A stretch of DNA of 37,748 nucleotides from Candidatus Gottesmanbacteria bacterium (GTDB taxonomy: Bacteria > Patescibacteriota > Microgenomatia > UBA10105 > UBA927), in the NCBI GenBank assembly GCA_016218215.1, contig JACREM010000027.1, forward strand, positions 1 to 37,748, given 5' to 3'. Positions within the stretch are counted from its first letter, which is position 1, and each line of letters opens with the position of its first letter. This document shows positions 1 to 7,393 of this stretch, in pieces. The position numbers and the translations under genes are program-made. The notes beneath the pieces are model-generated. The model saw only the letters and a program-made list of their open reading frames with translations. It did no database searches and was not told the origin of the DNA.

Positions 1-404
1 AGTGTAACACGCAAAAGAAGCCCTTCTATGCCGGATAAAAGACGCGCTGTAACATCAAAGAGTACATCGGGGTGGAGGTGTAAATATTCCCGGACATGCA
101 TTGAAGATTTTTCATAAACCGTCACGGGAGAAAGTGCCTCTATCGTGTACTGACTTGGCTTGCCGTTAAAAAGATTTATGAGAGGGAAAAAACATCCGGG
201 GCGAAATAAATGAAGTGTCACTGCATCGCCTTTTTTGGTATGATGCACTATCCGCACATAGCCGCTTTGAATAAAAAATATTGAAGAGATACTCTCGCCC
301 GGACGAAGGATGATACTCCCCTTTTGAAATGACCGTTTTGCTCCAGAGAAAAAAAAATCTGCAATCTTTTTTCCCACCACCGCATTTGTTCGCTGTTGTT
401 TCAT
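1..404 (-). CDS. Crp/Fnr-family transcription regulator, N-terminal part (cut by window edge)
   Basis: The frame opens with an ATG at 404 (MKQQRTNAVVGKK) and stays open to the left edge, about 134 residues. The visible part reads as a cyclic-nucleotide-binding-like beta-barrel. It has the glycine-spaced pattern FQKGSIILRPGESISS-IFFIQSGYVRI, then VTLHLFRPGCFFPL and the start of the long dimerisation helix (LLSGIEGLLLR). The DNA-binding winged helix expected in this family would lie outside the window. No ligand-binding arginine or cysteine cluster can be judged from this part. A GGGGAG sequence lies about 12 bases before the ATG. The upstream AT-rich region holds several palindromes that could be autoregulatory sites. 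The family call is fairly secure; the signal sensed is unknown. Confidence 0.8.
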   Translation of the reverse strand, partial: MKQQRTNAVVGKKIADFFFSGAKRSFQKGSIILRPGESISSIFFIQSGYVRIVHHTKKGDAVTLHLFRPGCFFPLINLFNGKPSQYTIEALSPVTVYEKSSMHVREYLHLHPDVLFDVTARLLSGIEGLLLRVT

Positions 405-475
405 ACTAAAAAAACTCTCCCCGAAGTATACACCACAATTTCAAGTTTTTCCTCTCTGATGCTTTTGTATCTCTT

Positions 476-562
476 TTGATTATAATAAATCAATAGACTA
501 TATCAATAGATAATTTACTATAAAGTAATAGATACTTATAATCTAATCACTGATAGATCTAT
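476..562. promoter_or_regulatory. Cluster of AT-rich palindromes, candidate Crp/Fnr-type operators
   Basis: Three inverted repeats are directly visible: TTGATT-N6-AATCAA at 476-493, TTACT-N4-AGTAA at 515-528, and ATAGATCTAT at 553-562. The first two resemble FNR-like half-sites (TTGAT/ATCAA) but differ in spacing. They lie 70-160 bp upstream of the Crp/Fnr-type gene, so autoregulation is a reasonable guess, not a demonstrated fact. Confidence 0.35.
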
Positions 563-645
563 TATTTTGTATATCATATTAGGTGTTTTGCTGAAAATAA
601 AGAAAAATCAACGAAAATCTTTTTCTCCTGCACCCTATCTTTTGT

Positions 646-735
646 TTGATTATTGGTAGTATTGGATTATTTGTAGTATGTATCCGTCAGCTGACGGATT
701 GGTAGTATTGGATATTGGGATTTGGATATTGATTG
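646..735. repeat. Period-7 repeat array (TTGGTAG/TTGGATA type) around a perfect palindrome
   Basis: Units such as TTGATTA, TTGGTAG, TTGGATA, TTGGGAT and TTGATTG follow each other in a 7-base register. The array is split by the 18-bp perfect palindrome at 682-699 (arms ATCCGTCAG and CTGACGGAT). Confidence 0.7.
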
Positions 736-744
736 CTTCCTTCG

Positions 745-1308
745 TCAGTCCGGACAGACAACATAGTCACTTGAAGCATATACCAAAGCTGCGAATGCGC
801 CACTGGCGGGACAGCGCGACCGGCTTGTCGATAATTCTGCGTCCGAAAGATTTTCGAGTGTCACCTTGAGCCGGTAATCTTCTCCCGTCGTCCCGTCCTG
901 ATAATACTTAAATGAATAGGAACTGCTTCCGAGGTCTTTTGGAAACGATCGCATATACGTGGTCGCACATCCGTCCGCGCCTCCTGCTGCAAACTCTTGA
1001 GATGAGCAGGTGGGCGACCCCGCGGCAGCGCTCCCCCCCGGACACTGCAGTGTCCCAAGTGGCCCGCACCCGAGAAATATAGTTCCGTTCGTTCCCCCCG
1101 GATACTGCTGATAATCGTTGTAGTAAAGCCTGAGAGCCCCACGAAGCTCACTCATCTCGCTCTTTTTTTTGGCATCTCGGGCCCGTTCGCGGGCACTCAA
1201 AAAATTTGGCATCGCCAAGCCCACGATGACGGCAATGATGGCGATGACGACCAGAAGCTCAACGAGCGTAAAGCCGTGGGATTTCATCTTTAATCTTTGA
1301 TTTTTCAT
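745..1308 (-). CDS. Type IV pilin-like (pseudopilin) protein 1
   Basis: This 187-residue protein has a class III prepilin leader. A short basic start (MKNQRLKMKSHG) is followed by the peptidase site G|FTLVELLVV, with the conserved glutamate at mature position 5 and a long hydrophobic helix. Next comes the typical SARERARDAKKKSEMSELRGA helix and a YYNDYQQYPGG segment usual in GspG/PilE-like subunits. The C-terminal part has cysteine pairs that could form disulfides. It would be processed by a prepilin peptidase and assembled into a pilus or pseudopilus; no assembly ATPase is in the window. The ATG and leader codons lie in a period-7 repeat, and no ribosome-binding site is visible. It is third in a three-pilin run. 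Confidence 0.9.
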   Translation of the reverse strand: MKNQRLKMKSHGFTLVELLVVIAIIAVIVGLAMPNFLSARERARDAKKKSEMSELRGALRLYYNDYQQYPGGTNGTIFLGCGPLGTLQCPGGSAAAGSPTCSSQEFAAGGADGCATTYMRSFPKDLGSSSYSFKYYQDGTTGEDYRLKVTLENLSDAELSTSRSRCPASGAFAALVYASSDYVVCPD

Positions 1309-1316
1309 ATTTGATA
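1282..1316. repeat. Period-7 array (TTTGATT type) covering a pilin start
   Basis: Five units run without a break: TTTCATC, TTTAATC, TTTGATT, TTTCATA, TTTGATA. Read on the minus strand, the TTTCAT variants supply the ATG and leader codons of pilin 1. Confidence 0.8.
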
Positions 1317-1319
1317 TTT

Positions 1320-1871
1320 CTATCCCGGATCATCAGCAAGCGTCCTGCCTGTCTCAGGAAGTATGTTTGAGCTTGAAACCCCGTAATTACATTTTTTACT
1401 CCCGCACGTGACATCGCTATACATCTGCGGCTTACCGGAGCTTACTGTAATCGCCCCATCTTCCAAATTATCAATTCGTGCGTACATCTGATACGAGGCA
1501 TTACTCGTCCCGGCGATATACCAATACGCATTTGCCCCCGGGTCGCTTGGTAAAAGTGCCATGTACGTCGTCGCGGTGTTTTTCATAGGACTTCCCCATG
1601 GACAATATGAATAGGAAGATGAACAGTCCGTTATGACCATATGCCCCTGCCCGTCGTCGGCAGGATACGCTCCTGCATCATTAAAATACGCCTCAAGCGC
1701 GACACTCACTGATTTTAAGTTTGCTTTTCGCTGTGAATCTTTGGACTTTCTGGTCGCAGACTGAAAACTACCAAGGCCAACGACGATGAGGATCCCAAGA
1801 AGAGCGATCACGATAAGCAGTTCCATGAGCGTAAAGCCGCGGGAAAATATATTTGATTTTTGATATTTCAT
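1320..1871 (-). CDS. Type IV pilin-like (pseudopilin) protein 2
   Basis: From the ATG at 1871 the protein is 183 residues. I prefer this start to one 29 codons upstream because it gives a normal prepilin leader (MKYQKSNIFSRG) directly before FTLMELLIV and lies after the stop of the preceding pilin. The mature N-terminus has Glu5, a hydrophobic helix, then SATRKSKDSQRKANLKSVS and ALEAYFNDAGAYP, the standard pseudopilin pattern. The rest is a globular domain with several cysteines (CSSSYSYC; CGSKKC near the C-terminus). It is middle gene of the cluster, 14 bases after pilin 3 and 11 bases before pilin 1. Its start codon also lies in a period-7 repeat. Confidence 0.88.
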   Translation of the reverse strand: MKYQKSNIFSRGFTLMELLIVIALLGILIVVGLGSFQSATRKSKDSQRKANLKSVSVALEAYFNDAGAYPADDGQGHMVITDCSSSYSYCPWGSPMKNTATTYMALLPSDPGANAYWYIAGTSNASYQMYARIDNLEDGAITVSSGKPQMYSDVTCGSKKCNYGVSSSNILPETGRTLADDPG

Positions 1872-1886
1872 TTTTGATTTTTCTAT
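1852..1886. repeat. Period-7 array (TTTGATT type) covering the second pilin start
   Basis: Five consecutive units: TTTGATT, TTTGATA, TTTCATT, TTTGATT, TTTCTAT. The TTTCATT unit read on the minus strand (AATGAAA) carries the start codon of pilin 2. The array fills the gap to the pilin 3 stop codon. Confidence 0.8.
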
Positions 1887-2608
1887 TACTGTGCACACCA
1901 GTTCGCGCTGTTGCCGCACTGGTTCAAACACGCAGAATCCGCGTACGATCTCGGACACCCGGATCCCACCGGATCAGCATAATTGTTGCATGTCCCGGAT
2001 ACAACCACAACTCCGCCAATCTTTATCCCAGGACTGCACGCATAGGTACCGGCGTATCCACCGCCGCCTGGTGTCGGCGTTGGTGTCGGGGTAGACGAAA
2101 GATCCCCATACTGCTCACCGCCCGGCGTTATAGTTGCTCCTTCTGCGATGCAGTAGTTATACCCGACTCCCCATCCGCATCCTTCTGTTGGATGGCATTT
2201 TCGACGGATGATATCCGGATCTGTCAGGTCCTGAAGCTTCGTACACAGTCTATAGCCGGAACAGCCGTCCGAGGTTGTCGGAACATAAAGATAGGGCGTC
2301 TTCAGTACTGGATCACAGGGGATATTTTTTACATACGGACTAAATTGTACGCCGTTGCAGTTCGTCAGAATATTTGTCCCAACCGGGTCATCGGAGAGAT
2401 AACAGCTTTTATCATTGTGATAGTCCTCAAGCGCAATATGAAGTCTGTCGAGATCGCTTTTTCTTCTCGCATCATTGCCTTTTATGATCTGCCCGCGAAA
2501 AGAAAGGAGGACAAGGACGAGGATAAACGCAAGGATTGCAACGACGACGAGTAACTCACTGAGAGTAAAACCAGACCGGGAAGATCGAAACCTAAATCCT
2601 TTCTTCAT
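1886..2608 (-). CDS. Type IV pilin-like (pseudopilin) protein 3
   Basis: This 240-residue prepilin is first in the three-gene cluster. The leader MKKGFRFRSSRSG precedes FTLSELLVVVAILAF, with the conserved Glu5. It continues with KGNDARRKSDLDRLHIALEDY, a helix typical of CPR pseudopilins. The central domain is cysteine-rich. A threonine-proline repeat and a glycine run (PTPTPTPGGGG) form a flexible linker to a short C-terminal domain with six cysteines, which would suit disulfide-stabilised surface display. The upstream gap to the divergent gene at 2674 is 65 bp. It contains a TATAAA-like hexamer six bases before the ATG, so the transcript may be leaderless. Confidence 0.9.
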   Translation of the reverse strand: MKKGFRFRSSRSGFTLSELLVVVAILAFILVLVLLSFRGQIIKGNDARRKSDLDRLHIALEDYHNDKSCYLSDDPVGTNILTNCNGVQFSPYVKNIPCDPVLKTPYLYVPTTSDGCSGYRLCTKLQDLTDPDIIRRKCHPTEGCGWGVGYNYCIAEGATITPGGEQYGDLSSTPTPTPTPGGGGYAGTYACSPGIKIGGVVVVSGTCNNYADPVGSGCPRSYADSACLNQCGNSANWCAQ

Positions 2609-2673
2609 ACTATATTTATATCACATATTTCCAGTAAACAATCTCCGCTTTTTGTGGTATGGTAGAGGTATCT

Positions 2674-4593
2674 ATGAAATCTTTAACTCTGTCAAACGTC
2701 ATGCAATTTTTTGTCATTACTACTCTCTCGATTCTGCCGCTCTTTTTCTTGCCCATCACAAGCGAATTTTATGAAACAAACAAATGGTACCTTCTCGCCT
2801 TCACCGCGCTTCTCGTCTCTGCCCTCTGGGTGATTCAATCATTTAAAACAGGCAAACTCACGGTTCATCTTTCGCCATCAACCCTGGCATTTGGAGCGCT
2901 TGCACTCGCAAGCCTCGCAAGCCTTCTCTTTGTCTCGCAAAACAAAGTAGACGCGCTACTATCCCTCTATGGTGTCGTCCCGTTTGCAGCTATCTTTTTC
3001 CTTCTTTTGTTTGGCGAGCCGTCGCTTACCAAAAAAGGAAAGACGATCGTAAAAAATCTCTGGTACGCAGGCGCAGCGGCAGCAGGGCTTATGAGTCTCT
3101 ACCAATTTTTTGCACTTGGAAAAGTCCTTGCAGGCACATTTCCGTTTCTTTCCGATTCTCTCTGGACGCCTGTCGGAAGCAGCCTCGCGCTCATCTGTTT
3201 TCTTCTTCTTCCTCTGCCGCTTCTTGTCGAAGACATAGTAAACGCTATAATAAAGAAAGAAGAAACACAGATGGCGATACTTATCGCAGCAAGTCTACTA
3301 CTCGTCACCGGACTTGGGATCACGCTTTTTCAGGTTGCCCCCAAAATCCTCGCCTCATTTCTTCCCTATTCCACCGGCTGGACCGTGATGATGGAAGGAT
3401 TTAAAAATATAAAACGGGCGATGGTTGGCGTTGGTGTAGAAAATTTTCTTTTTGCCTTCTCTAGCGGCAAACCCACGACAATCAATATGACACCGCTTTG
3501 GAATCTACGGTTTATCACGAGTTCCAGCTTCGTCCTCCATTTTGTGACGACCATGGGACTCGTGGGCGCCGCGGCGCTCGTACTTTTAGTAAAAAGCCTG
3601 TTTCCAACAAACCCTGAAAGCAATAAAAAATCCTATGGCATCACGGGGTCTCTCATCGCAGCTCTTCTCGTACTTTTTTTGATCCCGCCAAATTTTGTGA
3701 CACTGGTTCTTCTTCTTACGCTCTCAGTCCTCTACCACGAGCCGGAAGAACACACAAAGACAGTGTCTCTTGCTCCGGTGGCATTTTCTTCCATTCTTAT
3801 CGTCACGATTCTTGGTATCGGCGTAGCTTTCTATAGCCTTGGACGGGCGTATGCGTCAGAGATCATGTTTAACCGCTCTCTCGTCGCAGCCCAAGCAGGC
3901 AACGGCACAAATACCTACAATTTTCAGCGTGAAGCAGTGATCCTCGCGCCGTCTGTCACCCGCTACCACACGACGTATGCCCAGACCAATTTAGCCTTGG
4001 CAAATACGCTTGCCGCAAATCTAGAAAAACAAGGCCCGAAGGCGTCAGGAAGTGCCGAAGGAAAACAACAGGAAGAAGACAGAAAACTCATTACCACACT
4101 CATCCAACAATCCATCCAGCAAGCTAAGGTGGCCACCACTCTGGCTCCGGAAAACGTCAGCGCATGGGAAAATCTCGGACAGACGTACACATCGCTTATC
4201 GGTGTGGCGAGCGGAGCGCAGTCCTGGGCTGTGGCAAGTTACGAACGGGCGATACAGCTTGAATCCGCCAATCCCGTGCTTCGGGTGACACTCGGCGGGC
4301 TCCACCTGCGGCAGGGAAACTTTGACGAAGCTATTTCGCTCTTTTCAGGCGCCGTTTCTTTAAAACCGGATTACGCCAACGGCTACTACAACCTCGCCAA
4401 TGCGTACAGACTCAAGGGAAACAAGGACTTGGCAATCCAAGCGTATGAAGCGGCGTTAAAGTACACGCCACAGGATTCAAGCGACCTGGACAAAGTGAAG
4501 ACGGAACTTGAAAATCTCAAAAACCAGCCGGCGACACCACCGCCTCCGACCAAAAAAACAGCCGCCCCAATACCGACACCAAAAAATCCTTAG
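2674..4593 (+). CDS. Large membrane protein with C-terminal TPR repeats (O-antigen ligase/polymerase-like)
   Basis: The protein is 639 residues from the ATG at 2674, which has a GAGG sequence five bases upstream. An earlier ATG at 2659 would add only five residues. About two thirds consists of hydrophobic helices separated by short loops. A long extracytoplasmic segment (VGVGVENFLFAFSSGKP, then TPLWNLRFITSSSFVLHF) resembles the region of O-antigen ligase/Wzy-like proteins preceding a conserved His/Arg loop. From about residue 480 the protein is soluble and has at least three tetratricopeptide repeats (AWENLGQTYTSL; VLRVTLGGLHLRQGNFDEAI; ANGYYNLANAYRLKGNKDLAI). It ends in a proline-rich tail. 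It probably polymerises or ligates surface glycan; the substrate is unknown. It is divergent from the pilin operon. Confidence 0.7.
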   Translation: MKSLTLSNVMQFFVITTLSILPLFFLPITSEFYETNKWYLLAFTALLVSALWVIQSFKTGKLTVHLSPSTLAFGALALASLASLLFVSQNKVDALLSLYGVVPFAAIFFLLLFGEPSLTKKGKTIVKNLWYAGAAAAGLMSLYQFFALGKVLAGTFPFLSDSLWTPVGSSLALICFLLLPLPLLVEDIVNAIIKKEETQMAILIAASLLLVTGLGITLFQVAPKILASFLPYSTGWTVMMEGFKNIKRAMVGVGVENFLFAFSSGKPTTINMTPLWNLRFITSSSFVLHFVTTMGLVGAAALVLLVKSLFPTNPESNKKSYGITGSLIAALLVLFLIPPNFVTLVLLLTLSVLYHEPEEHTKTVSLAPVAFSSILIVTILGIGVAFYSLGRAYASEIMFNRSLVAAQAGNGTNTYNFQREAVILAPSVTRYHTTYAQTNLALANTLAANLEKQGPKASGSAEGKQQEEDRKLITTLIQQSIQQAKVATTLAPENVSAWENLGQTYTSLIGVASGAQSWAVASYERAIQLESANPVLRVTLGGLHLRQGNFDEAISLFSGAVSLKPDYANGYYNLANAYRLKGNKDLAIQAYEAALKYTPQDSSDLDKVKTELENLKNQPATPPPPTKKTAAPIPTPKNP

Positions 4594-4606
4594 CCCTTTA
4601 ATCTTA

Positions 4607-4654
4607 AAGGCCAGGCCTTAAAACGGCTTGGCTCCTGCGGAAAGGCCTGGCCTT
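4607..4654. repeat. GGCCAGGCC double-palindrome element, copy 1
   Basis: The arms AAGGCCAGGCCTT (4607-4619) and AAGGCCTGGCCTT (4642-4654) are reverse complements. Each arm is itself a palindrome around one central base. The 22-base loop holds CGGCTTGGCTCC. It starts 14 bases after the TPR gene stop. Confidence 0.9.
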
Positions 4655-4683
4655 ACAAAAATTCTCTAAATAAACATCTCCCC

Positions 4684-4712
4684 TTGTCCTCTCCTATAGG
4701 TTTCGTTACAAT
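4684..4712 (+). promoter_or_regulatory. Putative sigma70-type promoter of the small beta-grasp-like gene
   Basis: TTGTCC (4684-4689), a 17-base spacer and TACAAT (4707-4712) predict a start near 4720. That gives a leader of about 100 nt before the ATG at 4820, including a small CTTGT/ACAAG hairpin near 4788-4804. Confidence 0.5.
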
Positions 4713-4819
4713 CCAAAAGATTCAAGCAAACACGTTGCCTCGGAATCAAAAAAATCGTAGCACATTGGCAACCAAAAAAGGATTTGCTCTTGTTAAGAGG
4801 ACAAGCGCAAAAAAATAAA

Positions 4820-5029
4820 ATGAATGTTCGATTGAAATATAAAGATGAAAAAGAATTTCAACTCAGTCTCTCCGTCGGCGCCAAGCTGAAAGATGCGTTG
4901 ACTATGGCAATGGGAAATAACAAGCTCCCAGCCGACCTCGATCTGACGAGACTACGTGCAACACGACGCGGCGATACAGTTCTGCAGAATACGGTTCTTG
5001 CACATGGAGACTATATCTCGCTTACTTAA
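4820..5029 (+). CDS. Small beta-grasp/ubiquitin-like hypothetical protein
   Basis: From the ATG at 4820 the product is 69 residues (MNVRLKYKDEKEFQLSLSVG...). A TTG at 4784 could extend it by 12 residues. The pattern of two strands (VRLKYKD, EFQLSLS), a helix (AKLKDALTMAM), a later strand pair and a closing HGDYISLT resembles beta-grasp (ubiquitin/MoaD-like) proteins. There the last strand often has a similar GD-x-I ending. There is no C-terminal diglycine, so a sulfur-carrier or conjugation role is not supported. The gene stands alone between its own promoter (4684-4712) and a strong hairpin terminator (5173-5235). I do not recognise the family; the fold suggestion is by eye. Confidence 0.55.
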   Translation: MNVRLKYKDEKEFQLSLSVGAKLKDALTMAMGNNKLPADLDLTRLRATRRGDTVLQNTVLAHGDYISLT

Positions 5030-5057
5030 CAATATTCACCTCATTTGAGTTACCCAG

Positions 5058-5095
5058 GTCATCATTGCGAGGTACGAAAACGATGCGGCAATCTC
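5058..5095. repeat. ATTGCGAGG-type dispersed palindromic repeat, copy 1
   Basis: The sequence runs from ATTGCGAGG to GCGGCAATCTC, with ATTGC (5064-5068) pairing to GCAAT (5088-5092). A second copy is at 22771-22817. From memory, elements of this general form (ATTGCGAGG...GCAATC) occur in many unrelated bacterial genomes. Confidence 0.6.
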
Positions 5096-5172
5096 TATTC
5101 ATATCTGTAATCGCGGCACTTCAATGCCTTTCAATGAGAACAATACGTCTGCACTATATACTACGTTCGACT

Positions 5173-5235
5173 CTGTCGCTCGGATTTCGCATATCGTATA
5201 TGCCAAATCACCCTCTTCGAGCGACACAGTTTTTT
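5173..5235 (+). terminator. Nested hairpin followed by T6, probable intrinsic terminator
   Basis: The outer stem is CTGTCGCTCG (5173-5182) with CGAGCGACACAG (5218-5229), two bases bulged. The inner stem is GCATAT/ATATGC (5189-5203). Six T bases follow at once. It would end the transcript of the 69-residue gene. Confidence 0.6.
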
Positions 5236-5294
5236 CAATCCGTATAAAACCCTTGCAAGTAAAACCCATGCAAAGACTGTCCTTTAAAGGTCAA

Positions 5295-5352
5295 ACTTGT
5301 CAACTGGCGTGCGGTCGATCACGTAAAACCAACTACCGAGGCTAAATTTCCA
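5295..5352. repeat. Hairpin repeat of the PaaX-like locus, diverged copy A
   Basis: It shares ACTTGTCAACTGGC at the left and CGAGGCTAAATTTC at the right with copies at 7885-7944 and 8739-8808. The right-hand TTGACAA arm is lost, so this copy cannot form the full hairpin. Confidence 0.6.
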
Positions 5353-5366
5353 CTTTTCGTCTAAAA

Positions 5367-5414
5367 AAGGCCAGGCCTTAAAACGGCCTGACCCCGTAGG
5401 GAAGGCCTGGCCTT
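5367..5414. repeat. GGCCAGGCC double-palindrome element, copy 2
   Basis: The arms are at 5367-5379 and 5402-5414, with a loop of 22 bases (CGGCCTGACCCC core). It ends in the CCTTATAAAA seen at most right boundaries of the family, and lies 48 bases before the next ATG. Confidence 0.9.
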
Positions 5415-5462
5415 ATAAAATATCGTCTTTAATTTCCCCCTCAATAATGCAACAATAAAATC

Positions 5463-7079
5463 ATGAAACGCCTCCTCACCCACCCCATTGTCGTCGCCCA
5501 TATCCTCCTCTTTATTCATCTCGCAATATTTTTAATAGTAACAATAAACCCCTACCGAATATCGCCTCCCGATAGGTCTCCGGTCATGCTTCGAGGACAT
5601 CTTGTCTACACATCCATTATTAGGCAAGCAAAAGAGGGCGCATGGAGTGTACAAATCCCCCATACCACGAGAGAATCACCCCACGTTTACGCCCATCTCT
5701 TTTTTGTCTTTTTGGGCAAAGTTGCCGCTCTGTTCAACATCGATCCGCCGATCATATATATGATGGCCAGAGTCGGCGCGGCGGTACTCCTGACCTGGGC
5801 AACCCTCTTTTTTGCTCTCACCGTCCTTCCGAAAGCCGCACAGACGTTAGCCATTCTTTTTGTATTGGGCCTTGAGACCGGGCCAAACCTCCTTATTCTT
5901 GGTAAAGGGTTATGGAATATCCAACCGTCAATTTTTTCCTACTACTCACAGGTTATCTCGTACCGACACTTTGGCCTACCGCATCACACCACAGGCGAAG
6001 CCATAGGCATACTTTTTCTCACATTTTTTTATATGACGTATCAAAAACCTACCATACGCCGTATCGTTGCCGTATCCCTCACAGCGCTACTAGGCATCAC
6101 AATTCTTCCACCATACATGTTGGTACTTTTTATGACGGTGCTGCCTCTCTGGGGCATACATGCAGTTCTCAATCATAAAATAAAAGAGTATCTCATTGGA
6201 CTACTCGCAAGTATCCCTGTCGTCGCCGGCATGTCGCTTTTTTTAAAATCAGAATTTGCCAAAGGCATCCCCTGGAAAGATTTTAACCAGGTTGAAAAGA
6301 CATGGGTCACAAACACTGATGCATTCGTCAATTACATCTCCTCCCTTCTCCTGTTTTATCCCGGAATTCTGCTTCTCTTTTCTTCTTTCATCTTTCAACT
6401 TAAATCTATCGCCAAAAACCTCTCTCTCGTGATTATTCTCATGTCCGGCATGATCCTCGATCCTCTCATCCTCCTCCCTTTTACACACTATTTCTGGTTT
6501 CCTCTCGCGAATTTTCGCATCATGGACGGCTACACCTACTTTCCAGCAGGTATATTAGCTGCCATTGGTTTTTCAAGTTTTCTTACTCTTTTCAAAAATA
6601 CCAAAATAAAATTCATCCTCTCTTTCATTCTTATCTCTCTCGTCCTTCTCCTCTCGACGGTTCTGACAATCGTGTACACTCGCCAGACACTTGAAGAGCA
6701 AAAATCCATCTGGACCAATGTCTATCCGCTCAAAAACGAATGGAAAGCGATATCGTTTCTTAACACTCTTCCAAAAGGTAGCGGCATCATGGTCATGAAT
6801 TACTTTGGCGAAATCATCCCCGAATACGCACACGTGCGCTCATTTATCGGCTCTACACCAGCGTATCCGGACTGGGACGAACGCCACGCCCTGGGCGTGT
6901 CGTTTTACACCGGCAAACTTTCGGACACAAAGGCAAGAAAACTTCTGAAAAATAATAACATCGACTACGTCTTCCAAGGTTCAGACGAAAAAAGTTACCT
7001 CCAGACCACCACTTTTTATCCTAACCTTCTCGCTCCCATCTTCTCCTCCCCTGGGGCAGTGGTCTACTCCATTAAATAA
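5463..7079 (+). CDS. Polytopic GT-C-like membrane glycosyltransferase
   Basis: This 538-residue protein is built of about a dozen hydrophobic helices after a first helix at residues 10-30. A first large loop (residues 30-70) carries a PPDRSP segment where GT-C enzymes keep an acidic catalytic motif. Around residue 160 a loop has WNIQPSIFSYYSQ and HFGLPHHTTGEAIG. The last 120 residues form a soluble domain ending in DYVFQGSDE ... FYPNLLAPIF ... AVVYSIK. A very similar C-terminal domain occurs in the genes at 19474-21093 and 25723-27510. GT-C enzymes transfer sugars from lipid-phosphate donors outside the membrane; donor and acceptor here are unknown. Confidence 0.7.
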   Translation: MKRLLTHPIVVAHILLFIHLAIFLIVTINPYRISPPDRSPVMLRGHLVYTSIIRQAKEGAWSVQIPHTTRESPHVYAHLFFVFLGKVAALFNIDPPIIYMMARVGAAVLLTWATLFFALTVLPKAAQTLAILFVLGLETGPNLLILGKGLWNIQPSIFSYYSQVISYRHFGLPHHTTGEAIGILFLTFFYMTYQKPTIRRIVAVSLTALLGITILPPYMLVLFMTVLPLWGIHAVLNHKIKEYLIGLLASIPVVAGMSLFLKSEFAKGIPWKDFNQVEKTWVTNTDAFVNYISSLLLFYPGILLLFSSFIFQLKSIAKNLSLVIILMSGMILDPLILLPFTHYFWFPLANFRIMDGYTYFPAGILAAIGFSSFLTLFKNTKIKFILSFILISLVLLLSTVLTIVYTRQTLEEQKSIWTNVYPLKNEWKAISFLNTLPKGSGIMVMNYFGEIIPEYAHVRSFIGSTPAYPDWDERHALGVSFYTGKLSDTKARKLLKNNNIDYVFQGSDEKSYLQTTTFYPNLLAPIFSSPGAVVYSIK

Positions 7080-7105
7080 AATCGGTCTTCAAGGCCAGGG
7101 TTTTC

Positions 7106-7177
7106 AAGGCCAGGCCTTAAAAGGAGCCCCGCCTCGACGGCGGGGCGGGTTCGCCTCTTGGCGAAAGGCCTGGCCTT
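7106..7177. repeat. GGCCAGGCC double-palindrome element, copy 3 (long-loop variant)
   Basis: The arms at 7106-7118 and 7165-7177 enclose a 46-base loop. The loop carries its own GC hairpin, GCCCCGCC with GGCGGGGC around TCGAC. A broken arm precedes it at 7091. Confidence 0.88.
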
Positions 7178-7215
7178 ATAACTCCAGAAAATGGTGCTCA
7201 TATCCGATAATAAAT

Positions 7216-7243
7216 TTGACAGAGAGAGTAACTGCCGTATCAT
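7216..7243 (+). promoter_or_regulatory. Putative promoter of the receiver-like gene
   Basis: TTGACA (7216-7221), a 16-base spacer and TATCAT (7238-7243). The predicted leader is about 140 nt, unlike the leaderless promoters elsewhere in the window. Confidence 0.55.
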
Positions 7244-7393
7244 TCCCTCCAGAGTCAACACCTATCCATTGGCGGATATTTTTTTCGTTCACTCTATTAT
7301 CGCTCGTTTACAAGGAGAAAAGTCACCCGCTGTTTTCCAAAATCAGCTCATCATCGTATTCGTGCACCTTTTATGCTCGGAGGATCACATCTC

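Larger units (their letters stand above)
405..744. other. Intergenic region between the Crp/Fnr gene and the pilin cluster
   Basis: There is no convincing gene here. The left two thirds is very AT-rich and holds three short inverted repeats (476-493, 515-528, 553-562). The right third is a period-7 repeat array interrupted by an 18-bp perfect palindrome (682-699). The region lies 3' of the last pilin gene and 5' of the Crp/Fnr gene. Confidence 0.6.
5030..5462. other. Gene-free stretch with four repeat or hairpin elements
   Basis: No reading frame here is convincing. The stretch contains an ATTGCGAGG-type dispersed repeat (5058-5095), a nested hairpin with T-run (5173-5235), a diverged copy of the hairpin repeat that brackets the PaaX-like gene (5295-5352), and GGCCAGGCC element copy 2 (5367-5414). 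Confidence 0.6.
7080..7393. other. Intergenic region with repeat element and promoter
   Basis: It contains a half copy of the GGCCAGGCC arm at 7091-7100, element copy 3 (7106-7177), then a promoter at 7216-7243 and a leader of about 140 nt before the ATG at 7394. Short frames in the leader lack support. Confidence 0.55.

Noticed and set aside
646-735. Possible CRISPR array from repeated TTGGTAG-type sequence
   Set aside because: The units are 7 bases with no spacers of constant length, and no cas genes are nearby; the PaaX/Cas2-like protein at 7891 is not evidence of CRISPR.
1853-2554. Long plus-strand frame opposite pilin 3
   Set aside because: It is a shadow of the pilin gene with an arginine- and cysteine-rich, non-protein-like translation and no start signals.
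7064-7261. Minus-strand frame across element copy 3
   Set aside because: It translates the GC-rich repeat (RRTRPAVEAGLLLRPGLE), so it is repeat sequence and not a gene.
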